IMG/VR virus record: IMGVR_UViG_3300008113_000501
Coordinates: 1-24,397 of that record
Direction: 5' to 3' (one strand)
DNA length: 24,397 nt
Source of the DNA: a virus
Position numbers and translations under genes: made by a program. The notes under the pieces are model-generated. The model did no database searches and was not told the DNA's origin. It saw nothing but the letters and a program-made list of their open reading frames with translations. Position 1 is the stretch's first letter. The number at the start of each line of letters is the position of its first letter. Below are positions 1-6,249 of this stretch, in pieces.

Positions 1-19
1 GAATGTGCTAGGTATACTT

Positions 20-280
20 TCATTTCTCTTTGGCGTCTACTTTTATAATCCTATCCAAGAGTTCTGCAAGTTCTGCTGCGTTGTCAATAGACCACCCTTC
101 CGTACGCAAGACGAAGAACCCATGATGAAGATCAAACGGATTCTGATATTCGATGGTAATCTCTTCGTACTCGCTCGTGGTTCCTTCGGTGTTACCTTCT
201 TGCCCAAAGGTGAAGCTGGCGGACATAAGTTCTGGTTTCATATTATTAGATTTTGCTGGGGTTTTAGATTTGTACCTCAT
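20..280 (-). CDS. Small hypothetical phage protein
   Basis: 86-residue ORF of unknown function. The body is acidic with a hydrophobic, Leu-rich C-terminal segment (residues 60-80), so it is probably a small soluble protein. No family was recognised. An internal ATG at codon 14, preceded by the A/T-rich stretch TCTAATAAT, may be the real start and would give about 73 residues. It is the last minus-strand gene before the window edge and lies about 80 nt downstream of the 360-641 gene. Confidence 0.55.
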   Translation of the reverse strand: MRYKSKTPAKSNNMKPELMSASFTFGQEGNTEGTTSEYEEITIEYQNPFDLHHGFFVLRTEGWSIDNAAELAELLDRIIKVDAKEK

Positions 281-344
281 CGGGTATTCGTTGTAAATTA
301 TAGCGTGTTTTTACAACCTTTCGGGTACACTTTGCATAGTTGAC

Positions 345-391
345 TCCTGAAAAGTGTAGTCAATCCTCATTTGAATGTCCTGAAAAGTGTA
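345..391. repeat. 14-bp direct repeat TCCTGAAAAGTGTA
   Basis: The 14-mer TCCTGAAAAGTGTA occurs at 345-358 and again at 378-391, offset by 33 bp. The copy at 378-391 codes for the end of the 360-641 protein (Leu-His-Phe-Ser-Gly). The other lies just past its stop codon. This is most easily read as a local duplication around the gene end. No function is implied by the sequence. Confidence 0.7.
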
Positions 392-641
392 ACGGGGGTA
401 GCACAATGGTCTTTGCACCTTTGATTTCCTTTAGGTCAAACCATGTGTTTACTTCAAAGGGTTTTCCTTGTAAGTAGTCATCTTCATAGTCTATAGCTAC
501 ACAGATATAAGGATACCATGCTCCTTGGATGGATGTCAGAAAGATACGCTCTTGCCATTCCTCCCCATCTCGACTAACAAGGACTTTAGTTCCTGCTTGG
601 ATTCCAGTAAACTCAAAATTGTTTTTTCCTGTGCTGTACAT
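360..641 (-). CDS. Small hypothetical phage protein (VLVSRDGEEW type)
   Basis: 93-residue protein with a beta-rich pattern: a central VLVSRDGEEW followed by an RIFLTS strand, YPYICV, and a Trp-containing tail. From memory, Bacteroidota phages and their hosts carry many small proteins with the pattern VLVRD...W....F......Y.CV, and this seems to belong to that group. I know no function for it. The gene lies downstream of tRNA-Met and of an unusual cluster of inverted repeats. Confidence 0.6.
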   Translation of the reverse strand: MYSTGKNNFEFTGIQAGTKVLVSRDGEEWQERIFLTSIQGAWYPYICVAIDYEDDYLQGKPFEVNTWFDLKEIKGAKTIVLPPLHFSGHSNED

Positions 642-666
642 TCTATTAGTTCTTAATAGGGTGAAT

Positions 667-724
667 TGATGCTTATAAGCATCATTAAGGTTTCTTTGAG
701 CCGATAATGATGCTTATTCGGCTC
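667..724. repeat. Competing inverted repeats built on TGATGCTTAT
   Basis: TGATGCTTATAAGCATCA (667-684) is a perfect 18-bp palindrome. The half-site TGATGCTTAT recurs at 708-717, inside the loop of a second inverted repeat, GAGCCGA (698-704) with TCGGCTC (718-724). In minus-strand RNA the loop sequence ATAAGCATCATT is complementary to the downstream AATGATGCTTAT, so at least two exclusive folds are possible. The element lies between tRNA-Met and the 360-641 gene. No U-tract follows, so a simple terminator is unlikely. Confidence 0.7.
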
Positions 725-728
725 ATTG

Positions 729-802
729 TACTCCCTGTTGGGCTTGAACCAACGACCCGCGGATTATGAGTTCGCTGCTCTAACCGACTGAGCTAAGGGA
801 GC
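729..802 (-). tRNA. tRNA-Met (anticodon CAT)
   Basis: The reverse strand folds as a complete class I tRNA. The acceptor GCTCCCT pairs with AGGGAGT (first pair G-U), the D-arm contains AGCTCAGTCGGTTAGAGC, the anticodon loop is CTCATAA, and the T-arm is GTTGG TTCAAGC CCAAC. The discriminator is A and CCA is not encoded. The anticodon stem GCGAA/TCCGC has an A-C mismatch at pair 30-40. CAT could also mean a lysidine-modified tRNA-Ile. The lack of three G-C pairs below the anticodon loop argues against an initiator. Confidence 0.9.
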
Positions 803-803
803 G

Positions 804-836
804 AAAAAGGGAGCCTCTACGTTTAGAGACTCCCTT
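804..836 (-). terminator. Intrinsic terminator or tRNA-flanking hairpin
   Basis: Minus-strand RNA forms AAGGGAGTCTCTA, loop AACG, TAGAGGCTCCCTT, a 13-bp stem, ending in a run of five T. One pair is G-U on the minus strand but would be a C-A mismatch on the plus strand, so the minus-strand RNA is the functional one. It ends 4 nt before the mature 5' end of tRNA-Met and follows the MazG-like gene. Confidence 0.8.
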
Positions 837-869
837 CGTATTTACTTGTGCCGAAAGTAAACAACCAAA

Positions 870-1175
870 TCAATCTTTCACAAAGGTACCGTTTACAGTT
901 TTACCAGTACGGTTTTCAATCACTTCATATGCTTTATTAAGAACGTAGTGAGGGCTATACCCTAACTGCTGGGTTAGGATGATAAGGGTGACAAAGGTAT
1001 CACCCAGACCATCGACTAATTCGTCCTCGTTGTTCTTGAGTAAGGCACCAGCTGTTTCACCCATCTCCTCAACTACCTTGAGTGCTTGGCGAACAGCATT
1101 GTCTCTATGAATTAGATTCCGCTTATCTGCCCAAGCTGTTACCAGGTGGCAGAGGGTATTCATATCTGGGTTCAT
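870..1175 (-). CDS. MazG-like nucleotide pyrophosphohydrolase
   Basis: A 101-residue single-domain all-alpha NTP pyrophosphatase. Enzymes of this superfamily hydrolyse NTPs or dNTPs to the monophosphate and pyrophosphate, and phage members may adjust nucleotide pools or (p)ppGpp. The EExxE motif is at residues 36-40 (VEEMGE). The second metal-binding motif is around 52-59 (ELVDGLGD), with Asp55 and Asp59. Length fits the short phage MazG-like group, not the two-domain bacterial enzyme. The ATG overlaps the upstream stop as ATGA, which supports this start and suggests translational coupling. A dUTPase-like all-alpha enzyme remains possible. Confidence 0.78.
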   Translation of the reverse strand: MNPDMNTLCHLVTAWADKRNLIHRDNAVRQALKVVEEMGETAGALLKNNEDELVDGLGDTFVTLIILTQQLGYSPHYVLNKAYEVIENRTGKTVNGTFVKD

Positions 1176-1627
1176 TTAACAGTAGCTAACAGTTGTTGTA
1201 GCGTGTAGGGACCATCCCACGTAACGTCGTCATATCCTTCGCTACGATAGATACGCATCTTGGTAATTACCTTACCCTCAAAATCTTTCGGGTTAAGGAT
1301 AAAGATTTGTGTCGCATCGTCGGCACAGTCAATGCTCGCATGATCAACGATCTCCGCTGTCTTCGTACCGTCTGAGAATAGAAAGATGATTCGGCTCCGC
1401 GGAGTACCAACGCAGCCAATATCAGCTGTAGTAAAAAGATACAGCCCAGTCGTCTGAGCGATATTAAATGCAACTCCATGAGCTAGACCATCTCCTTTTC
1501 CGAGGATGTAAAGGTCTGTCATTTTCTGTGCAATTCCAGTAAACTCATCAATCTCATTCTCGGCTAATTTTTGAGCAGAGACATAAGTAGACACCAAAGC
1601 AAACGCCAATACTGCAAAACTTTTCAT
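1172..1627 (-). CDS. Secreted hypothetical protein with signal peptide
   Basis: 151 residues when started at the internal Met at 1627. A longer in-frame reading reaches 1663, but it overlaps the small gene upstream and places a signal peptide internally. From 1627 the N-terminus is MKSFAVLAFALVSTYVSAQ, a typical signal peptide with cleavage after SA. The mature part is beta-rich with two Cys that could form a disulfide. No family recognised. Probably exported to the periplasm of the infected cell. It sits in the same transcription unit as the M43 metalloprotease, also exported. Confidence 0.7.
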   Translation of the reverse strand: MKSFAVLAFALVSTYVSAQKLAENEIDEFTGIAQKMTDLYILGKGDGLAHGVAFNIAQTTGLYLFTTADIGCVGTPRSRIIFLFSDGTKTAEIVDHASIDCADDATQIFILNPKDFEGKVITKMRIYRSEGYDDVTWDGPYTLQQLLATVK

Positions 1628-1646
1628 ACTAAAAAAATTAAAGGGA

Positions 1647-1784
1647 TTAAAGGTCATAGTCATCTTCCCAGTCTTCTAGAGGTTCTTTGTGGTTGTTCTG
1701 ATATTTAGCACATAACGAGCATTGAATCTTGCATGGAACAGCGTCCGGATTCACCATATCATTTTGACAGTAGAACTCTTCCAT
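1647..1784 (-). CDS. Small Cys-rich protein, possible zinc binder
   Basis: A 45-residue ORF starting MEEFYCQNDMVNPDAV and ending in the acidic tail EDWEDDYDL. Four Cys at 6, 18, 22 and 25 (C-x11-C-x3-C-x2-C) could bind zinc or form disulfides. There is no signal peptide, so zinc is likelier. Its stop lies 20 nt upstream of the 1627 start and it fills the gap before the DUF3310 gene, so spacing supports a real gene. Function unknown. Confidence 0.55.
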   Translation of the reverse strand: MEEFYCQNDMVNPDAVPCKIQCSLCAKYQNNHKEPLEDWEDDYDL

Positions 1785-1801
1785 AGTACTTGGGAAATAA
1801 A

Positions 1802-2110
1802 TCAGTTGTTAGGCAGGTCTTTGTATTTAATCTTATCTACTTGCTGTGCGGTTGCGAGTTCGATAAGAATGTTAATGTAATGACGTGCTTTCAGTAAGTC
1901 CTGTAAGCCGTTCTTCTCTTTGTGGCGAGTCACATACTTGATGATGTTACCCTCGCAGAAACCAATGTTGTTTGCCACGATGTATTCTACAGGTTCAATC
2001 TTACAATCCTTGTAGTGTTCTCCACCTACTTGGATATTTAAAGACTCAATCTCTTTCTTTTTTCTAGGTTCGTTATTCTCCATAGTCTTGTAGTTGTCGA
2101 AGTAATTCAT
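1802..2110 (-). CDS. DUF3310 family protein
   Basis: Contains the hallmark block QVGGEHYKDCKIEPVEYI followed by NNIGFCEGNIIKYVTRHKEK and a C-terminal helix with LLKARHYINILIE, the full signature of DUF3310. T7 gp1.7, a nucleotide kinase, is a known relative, so a role in nucleotide metabolism is plausible. Two starts are possible: 2110 (102 residues) or the ATG at 2083 (93 residues). The latter overlaps the metalloprotease gene by 11 nt instead of 38 and is somewhat more likely. The MazG-like enzyme is encoded downstream. Confidence 0.82.
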   Translation of the reverse strand: MNYFDNYKTMENNEPRKKKEIESLNIQVGGEHYKDCKIEPVEYIVANNIGFCEGNIIKYVTRHKEKNGLQDLLKARHYINILIELATAQQVDKIKYKDLPNN

Positions 2111-3227
2111 AAACGTCTTCAGGTTTTCTAGCCGGGGAATCGGGCACGACTAAATTATAGCAATTACAGTTATCTCCATATACATTAAGTAGATACAGTA
2201 AGTCATTGGAGGTAACGAAGTGGTCTAAATCCAAGTCACCATCCGTACAATACTCGCAACCCATTTGCGCAAGTAAGTATAGAATATCACTAGTACCCCG
2301 ATTACAATCACCATCTAAATCTCCAAAACAAAACACGTCATCAGAAAAGAGTTCAAGTCTTTGATACTCTAACAAGGCGTGCATCCGCTCAATCTGACCA
2401 GGTGTAAATACATCTCTACATTCCTCTTCACAATAGTCCATATGGTTATTGGCATAGAAGGGTACTCCACCATAGTTACTTGAAGGGCAGTAGTACCCCG
2501 GAACACCTGGGCAACCATAGCTAACCTTTGTGGGAGGAGTATCACATACAAAGTCTCCTGTATGTTCACACGGGCCAAGGTTCTGTCCGCAATACTGTAC
2601 TACTGTGCCAGCATCTTTAAATACGTGGTGCAGTCCGCAGTAGTGACCCATCTCGTGAGTGAGGGTTTCATTCTCGAATCTCCATGTAAGATGAGGACCA
2701 GTAAGACCCATCATCTCTGTCTCTACCCACACCCCGTCAAGTACACTCCAAGGAATGAATGTAGTCCAAGCAAAGCCAAGAATCGTAGAGCAGAAGTCTG
2801 GAGCCACATAGATGTTACAATACTCAGCTGTGTTCCACTTAACCAAGTTGGTCCACTGTGCCATCTGTGTGGTATACGTAGGGAAGCACACACCGCTTGT
2901 TGAACGGTATGAAGTAGCCCACCCAAACGAATTCAAGTTAGTGTAGGTAATATCTTCAAGAGTAAAGGAGATGTCAGTACCTATGAAGTCCACATTGAGC
3001 TGATCCATAGCAGCCTCAATGATAGGTTCTGAAATCTGGCTAGCAGTAAACGCTGTATCCCATAGGATATGGACTACACACCGAATCTCTTTCTGCAGAT
3101 ATACCCTGTTTTGAAAATGATTGCGTGGTAACGGGTCAGATTGGTCTCCCATTACCACGCAGTCTTGTTGGGCTACTATTGCTGTCGTAGGTATCAACAG
3201 CAATAATAAATTTAGGAACTGTCTCAT
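2073..3227 (-). CDS. Secreted M43-type zinc metalloprotease with dockerin-like repeats
   Basis: 384 residues from the Met at 3227. The N-terminus MRQFLNLLLLLIPTTAIVAQ is a signal peptide. The catalytic motif HEMGHYCGLHH (about 191-201) matches HExxHxxGxxH. It is followed by Cys-rich segments, DFVCDTPP, and a Met-turn HMDYCEEECRDVFTPGQIER (about 262-281). This is the order seen in pappalysin/cytophagalysin (M43) enzymes. About residues 300-352 contain two Ca-binding-like loops, GDLDGD and DGDLDLD, each followed by a LLYLL-type helix, resembling a dockerin or EF-hand pair. It would cleave extracellular or periplasmic proteins. TATCTTTG lies just upstream. An in-frame extension to 3254 would bury the signal peptide. 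Such a gene is unusual in a phage. Confidence 0.88.
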   Translation of the reverse strand: MRQFLNLLLLLIPTTAIVAQQDCVVMGDQSDPLPRNHFQNRVYLQKEIRCVVHILWDTAFTASQISEPIIEAAMDQLNVDFIGTDISFTLEDITYTNLNSFGWATSYRSTSGVCFPTYTTQMAQWTNLVKWNTAEYCNIYVAPDFCSTILGFAWTTFIPWSVLDGVWVETEMMGLTGPHLTWRFENETLTHEMGHYCGLHHVFKDAGTVVQYCGQNLGPCEHTGDFVCDTPPTKVSYGCPGVPGYYCPSSNYGGVPFYANNHMDYCEEECRDVFTPGQIERMHALLEYQRLELFSDDVFCFGDLDGDCNRGTSDILYLLAQMGCEYCTDGDLDLDHFVTSNDLLYLLNVYGDNCNCYNLVVPDSPARKPEDVYELLRQLQDYGE

Positions 3228-3245
3228 TAGGATGAATTTACACCA

Positions 3246-3275
3246 AAGATACAAGTTCCTATAAGTATAGGAATT
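3246..3275 (-). promoter_or_regulatory. Putative promoter and inverted repeat upstream of the metalloprotease
   Basis: On the minus strand TATCTTTG (3246-3253) matches the Bacteroidota -7 box TAnnTTTG and lies 18 nt before the ATG. Immediately upstream is the inverted repeat TTCCTAT-ACTT-ATAGGAA (3258-3275), which could be an operator. No TTG is present at the expected -33 position. The spacer between the endolysin-like gene and the protease gene is otherwise empty. Confidence 0.5.
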
Positions 3276-3286
3276 AAATAATTCCT

Positions 3287-3751
3287 TTACTCCTCATAAG
3301 GGATGTAAATAGTCTTACCTCCTTTCCGAATTGCACGCAGGATTTCTTTGTCGTTATTACCCTTCTGATAGGCGACGTGTACCCAATCAGGATTCTCATC
3401 ATCTCCAAACTCCCAGATAAGTTGTTTGAAGTCTAAGTTGTCTTTGATGTAGTTGAAGATGGCAACATTGGTGATGTATGTGTATCCATCTACATCCAAG
3501 TCTAAGGCACATCCCTTCATGTGGTCAGAGGTCTTGCTGCCTTTGATGAGCTTGTTTAATGCTTCGGAACGGAAGCCAGAGCTAACCTTGATAGGCACAC
3601 CGAAAAAGTCTCTCACGCGTTGAAAGACTTCGGTAGCAACCAGTTTTAAGTTTTCAAGTTGTTCATCGTTAGGCATATTGGAAATGCCGTTACGAACTGC
3701 GGTATCAGATTTGATTACCTCTTTGAGTGTGAGATGTTTGCTTAAATACAT
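3287..3751 (-). CDS. M15 family peptidase, probable endolysin
   Basis: 154 residues. The core is SSGFRS (57-62), then SDHMKGCALDLD (75-86), with zinc ligands His77 and Asp84, and WVHVAY with His125. This is the M15 D-Ala-D-Ala carboxypeptidase / L-Ala-D-Glu endopeptidase pattern common in phage lysis enzymes. It would cut peptidoglycan stem peptides. The N-terminus has no signal peptide, so export would need a holin or another route. No holin is obvious next to it. A virion-associated or host-modifying role cannot be excluded. Confidence 0.85.
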   Translation of the reverse strand: MYLSKHLTLKEVIKSDTAVRNGISNMPNDEQLENLKLVATEVFQRVRDFFGVPIKVSSGFRSEALNKLIKGSKTSDHMKGCALDLDVDGYTYITNVAIFNYIKDNLDFKQLIWEFGDDENPDWVHVAYQKGNNDKEILRAIRKGGKTIYIPYEE

Positions 3752-3755
3752 ACGT

Positions 3756-3763
3756 CAAATATA
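3756..3763 (-). promoter_or_regulatory. TATATTTG box before the M15 peptidase
   Basis: Exact TATATTTG on the minus strand directly after the CCA end of tRNA-Leu and 4 nt before the ATG at 3751. If it is a -7 box the transcript would be almost leaderless. Only a weak TTC is seen at the -33 distance, so this may be coincidental. Confidence 0.35.
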
Positions 3764-3764
3764 A

Positions 3765-3853
3765 TGGTAGCCGGAGCGGGAATCGAACCCGCACGAACCC
3801 TTCGGTTCAACAGATTTTAAGTCTGTCGTGTATACCAGTTTCACCATCCGGCC
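3765..3853 (-). tRNA. tRNA-Leu (anticodon TAA)
   Basis: Class II tRNA with a long variable arm. The acceptor GGCCGGA pairs with TCCGGCT (first pair G-U), the anticodon stem is ACAGA/TCTGT with loop CTTAAAA, the variable arm is around GAACCGAAGGGTTC, and the T-arm is GCGGG TTCGATT CCCGC. Discriminator A and CCA are encoded. It reads UUA. With tRNA-Met it is one of two phage tRNAs here. Confidence 0.93.
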
Positions 3854-3856
3854 AGA

Positions 3857-3880
3857 TGCTACGTTTCCGTAGCAAATATA
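3857..3880 (-). promoter_or_regulatory. TATATTTG box and GAAA-loop hairpin between UDG and tRNA-Leu
   Basis: On the minus strand TATATTTG (3873-3880) follows the UDG stop. It overlaps the start of the perfect hairpin TGCTACG-GAAA-CGTAGCA (3857-3874), which ends 3 nt before the tRNA-Leu 5' end. The hairpin has a GNRA loop and no U-tract. It may stabilise the mRNA 3' end left after tRNA processing. The box could alternatively be a promoter for the tRNA. Confidence 0.5.
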
Positions 3881-4564
3881 TCACCAGCTAATAGCTGAGG
3901 AACCCATACGAGAAAGGAAATCGTTTGCCTTACTGAAGTGCTTACATCCAAAGAAGCCAGCCTTACCTCCGCTGTATCCTTCTGCTGCAGGATGTGGAGC
4001 TTCCAGTACAAGATGGTATGGCATAGTAAACATACCCTTCGCATATAGCTGAGCCTTCTTACCCCATAGAATAATGACTAAGGGTTTCTCAGGGCGGTAT
4101 GCTAACTCCATCAGCACCTGGTTGATGAACTGTCCCCATCCTAAATGAGCGTGGCTGTTAGGGCTGCTTTGATTCACCGTAAGGATAGTATTGATTAGAA
4201 GTACCCCTTGTCTAGCCCAAGCATCTAACTCGCCTTGTGGAAGTATAGTACTGCCAATGTCATCAATAACTTCTTTGCGGATATTCCTTACAGACGGATT
4301 CAGGTTCCTATGTTCTGGCACACTGAATGCCAATCCATCAGCTGAGCCATCATGATAAGGATCCTGCCCGATGATAAGTACACGTACTGTATCGGGGTCT
4401 GTAAGCTTGAAGGCACGGAAGATATCCTTGTCTTCTGGATATACTTTGTTGTGCTGCTTCTCTACTATCAGTTTACGCTTCAACTCTTGCATAAACTCCA
4501 TCTGAAAGATTGGATGTAGCGTAGAAGCCCATCCCTCGCCTACTGCATTAATCGTCTTCTGCAT
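3881..4564 (-). CDS. ung: Uracil-DNA glycosylase, family 1
   Basis: 227 residues, the usual Ung length. Removes uracil from DNA. Motifs in order: GQDPYHDGSADGLAFS (66-81, catalytic Asp68, Tyr70), LLINTILTV (122-130), then a His-loop HPAAEGYSGGKAGFFGCKHF (191-210) ending in FSKAN. The His-loop differs from E. coli HPSPLS and is longer by several residues. The ATG lies inside the end of the nuclease gene (17-nt overlap), as in an operon. It would guard newly made phage DNA against deaminated cytosine or dUTP incorporation, in line with the MazG-like and DUF3310 genes nearby. Confidence 0.95.
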   Translation of the reverse strand: MQKTINAVGEGWASTLHPIFQMEFMQELKRKLIVEKQHNKVYPEDKDIFRAFKLTDPDTVRVLIIGQDPYHDGSADGLAFSVPEHRNLNPSVRNIRKEVIDDIGSTILPQGELDAWARQGVLLINTILTVNQSSPNSHAHLGWGQFINQVLMELAYRPEKPLVIILWGKKAQLYAKGMFTMPYHLVLEAPHPAAEGYSGGKAGFFGCKHFSKANDFLSRMGSSAISW

Positions 4565-5573
4565 CTAGTTTTAATGTGATAACACCCCCGATTAAACTTT
4601 CCATACTCGACCCCCAGTTATTCATATGCTTATGGAAAGCGATACGAGAGATAAGCTGGGAAGCCTCAATCCAACCTAACTCTAAGTAGTCCTCATCGAG
4701 AGTAAACACTTCACAGGGATACTCCTTATTGGTCTGTACAGCAACAATGAATACAGACTTACAGGTGTAGCCTTCGTACGCTTGACTCATAGCCCATTGG
4801 TAGAAGGCAAGCTGACGGTGATACTTATACTTGAATACTGTATCATCAAACATACCTATAGCTCCTCCAGTAGTCTTCAAGTCTACTAAGGAGTAGTACT
4901 TCTCCTCGTGGTTAATTAGAATCCTATCCAGCTTAGCCTTGAACTCCAGATTTATTTTGTCTGTTGTAGTATGGATTTCCCAATCCTTATCAAAGTAAAT
5001 CTCTATCTCGTTGTATGCTTCTTGATACGAGTGCCCAAAGCCTGTGCCTTCTATGAGGTCGGCTGCGAATGGATGCATACGAATAGAGTCCACGCAGCCA
5101 AGGATTTTATGGAACGTGTCTGAATCTACAATCGTCTTGTCTTGAGTTAAGCAGAGGGCTTCCCAATAAGGATTAGCTACCTTGAGGATAGAGTCCACCT
5201 TAGACTCTAACGTACGGTTGCTGTAGTAGTCATCAGGAATCACAATCCTCCACTCTTCTACGTCTACCTCAGATAGCTCAATAAACTCCATCAAGCCGTT
5301 GTGCTGTGACTTCAACCGTAGATACAAGTAGTCAATGATGTCCTTGACTTTTGGACCTGGCACATTAGCTGGCTCAATATCTATACTCTCTGGCTCTAAC
5401 AGTACTTGGTGAACCAGCGACCCCAACTCAAACGATGCTGAGGGTTTGTCCTGCAACAGTCCATCTAAATACTTCTTAAAGTATCTAGGACTACCTCCTG
5501 ATTCTGGGTCGATGTAATTGAGGGAAGAGTTATTGATTGCAATTACATCCCAGTATTTATCTCTGTCTATCAT
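4548..5573 (-). CDS. PD-(D/E)XK nuclease, RecE/Exo VIII or Cas4-like
   Basis: 341 residues. Signature elements of the PDDEXK_1 clan: GSLVH (51-55) with conserved His, LEFKAKLDRIL (209-219) with the acidic residue at 216, VDLKTTGG (230-237) giving DxK, and the QxxxY box QLAFY (254-258). These fit a RecE-type 5'-3' exonuclease that would supply single strands to the Sak4/SSB pair of this block. Exact specificity cannot be read from sequence. Its start overlaps the upstream gene by 17 nt and its end overlaps the UDG start. Confidence 0.85.
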   Translation of the reverse strand: MIDRDKYWDVIAINNSSLNYIDPESGGSPRYFKKYLDGLLQDKPSASFELGSLVHQVLLEPESIDIEPANVPGPKVKDIIDYLYLRLKSQHNGLMEFIELSEVDVEEWRIVIPDDYYSNRTLESKVDSILKVANPYWEALCLTQDKTIVDSDTFHKILGCVDSIRMHPFAADLIEGTGFGHSYQEAYNEIEIYFDKDWEIHTTTDKINLEFKAKLDRILINHEEKYYSLVDLKTTGGAIGMFDDTVFKYKYHRQLAFYQWAMSQAYEGYTCKSVFIVAVQTNKEYPCEVFTLDEDYLELGWIEASQLISRIAFHKHMNNWGSSMESLIGGVITLKLDAEDD

Positions 5574-5796
5574 TCGTGTAAAATTTGATAGGGTCTTCCC
5601 TAGTTATTTCTAAATCTAAGAATCTATCGAGAAGAGTCTGGCGTACCAATCTCTTAGCTTCTCTGTCTAATCCAATCTCATTACCATAATATCCTTTGAC
5701 AGTTATAAAGCCCTCTAAATCAATACCTTTGAACGATGTTTTATAGTTGTATTTATAGAGGACTAAGTCACCCGATTTGAATTTCTCCCCTGCCAT
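5557..5796 (-). CDS. Small hypothetical protein
   Basis: 79 residues from the Met at 5796 (MAGEKFKSGDLVLYKYN). The N-terminal KSGDLVLYKY and following strands suggest a small SH3-like barrel. The C-terminal half is helical and charged. An in-frame extension to 5859 would run back through the hairpin and the preceding gene, so 5796 is preferred. Function unknown. Confidence 0.65.
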   Translation of the reverse strand: MAGEKFKSGDLVLYKYNYKTSFKGIDLEGFITVKGYYGNEIGLDREAKRLVRQTLLDRFLDLEITREDPIKFYTNDRQR

Positions 5797-5800
5797 AGTA

Positions 5801-5837
5801 TAAAGGTAGAGAGAAGGGGAGCGTACTCCCCCTCTCT
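5801..5837 (-). terminator. Stem-loop, with TACCTTTA box after it
   Basis: Minus-strand RNA forms AGAGAG-GGGGAG, loop TACG, CTCCCC-(TT)-CTCTCT (5808-5837), 12 bp with a 2-nt bulge, starting at the stop of the preceding gene. There is no U-tract. It is followed by TACCTTTA (5801-5808), one base off TAnnTTTG. It may be a transcript boundary with partial termination or processing. Confidence 0.55.
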
Positions 5838-6059
5838 TTAATCTAGTTGGTTCTCCCAATCAACATCATACACACTCAATTCGTTTACCTCGTATTCAGA
5901 TACAGAGGCTTCAAGAAAAGGATTCTTGTTGATGGCATGGATAACTTGTTGTATGTACCCATCTACACGATGCGTTACATCTAGCGGGTCTGTACTCTCG
6001 TAACGGTTAACCTCGACTTGTATCGTTACATAGAGGATGCCATTGACAGTCTCATTCAT
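5838..6059 (-). CDS. Small hypothetical protein
   Basis: 73 residues, acidic, alternating strands and one central helix (GYIQQVIHAINKNPF). I recognise no family. It overlaps the upstream zinc-ribbon gene by 8 nt, so it is part of the same translational chain. Confidence 0.6.
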   Translation of the reverse strand: MNETVNGILYVTIQVEVNRYESTDPLDVTHRVDGYIQQVIHAINKNPFLEASVSEYEVNELSVYDVDWENQLD

Positions 6060-6249
6060 CTTGTCCGGGTTGTGCTACGATCGTATACAATCTGCCGCAT
6101 CCAGTGCATTCTGCTTCTTCATACCCAGCTGGTTGTAACATCTCTCCGCAGCGGGAGCAGTACAGGCTATAGGTATCTACTTGTTTCGTTTGTTTCGGTT
6201 GGGTACCTTCACAAATCTCTTCGTGGTAATATGCTTTAATCTTGCTCAT
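6052..6249 (-). CDS. Zinc-ribbon mini-protein
   Basis: 65 residues with two CxxC knuckles, YCSRCG (30-35) and CTGCG (48-52), separated by about 15 residues, a classic zinc ribbon. The N-terminus is polar and likely flexible. Possible roles are nucleic-acid binding or protein adaptor. Overlaps the upstream NinB-like gene by 14 nt. Confidence 0.7.
   Translation of the reverse strand: MSKIKAYYHEEICEGTQPKQTKQVDTYSLYCSRCGEMLQPAGYEEAECTGCGRLYTIVAQPGQDE

Noticed and set aside
5-343. Plus-strand ORF of 112 codons
   Set aside because: It lies opposite the minus-strand 20-280 gene, has no family features and no fitting start context. Reads as a shadow.
1267-1479. Minus-strand Arg-rich ORF inside the secreted-protein gene
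   Set aside because: Out-of-frame shadow of the 1172-1627 gene, with the usual Arg/Leu-rich composition.
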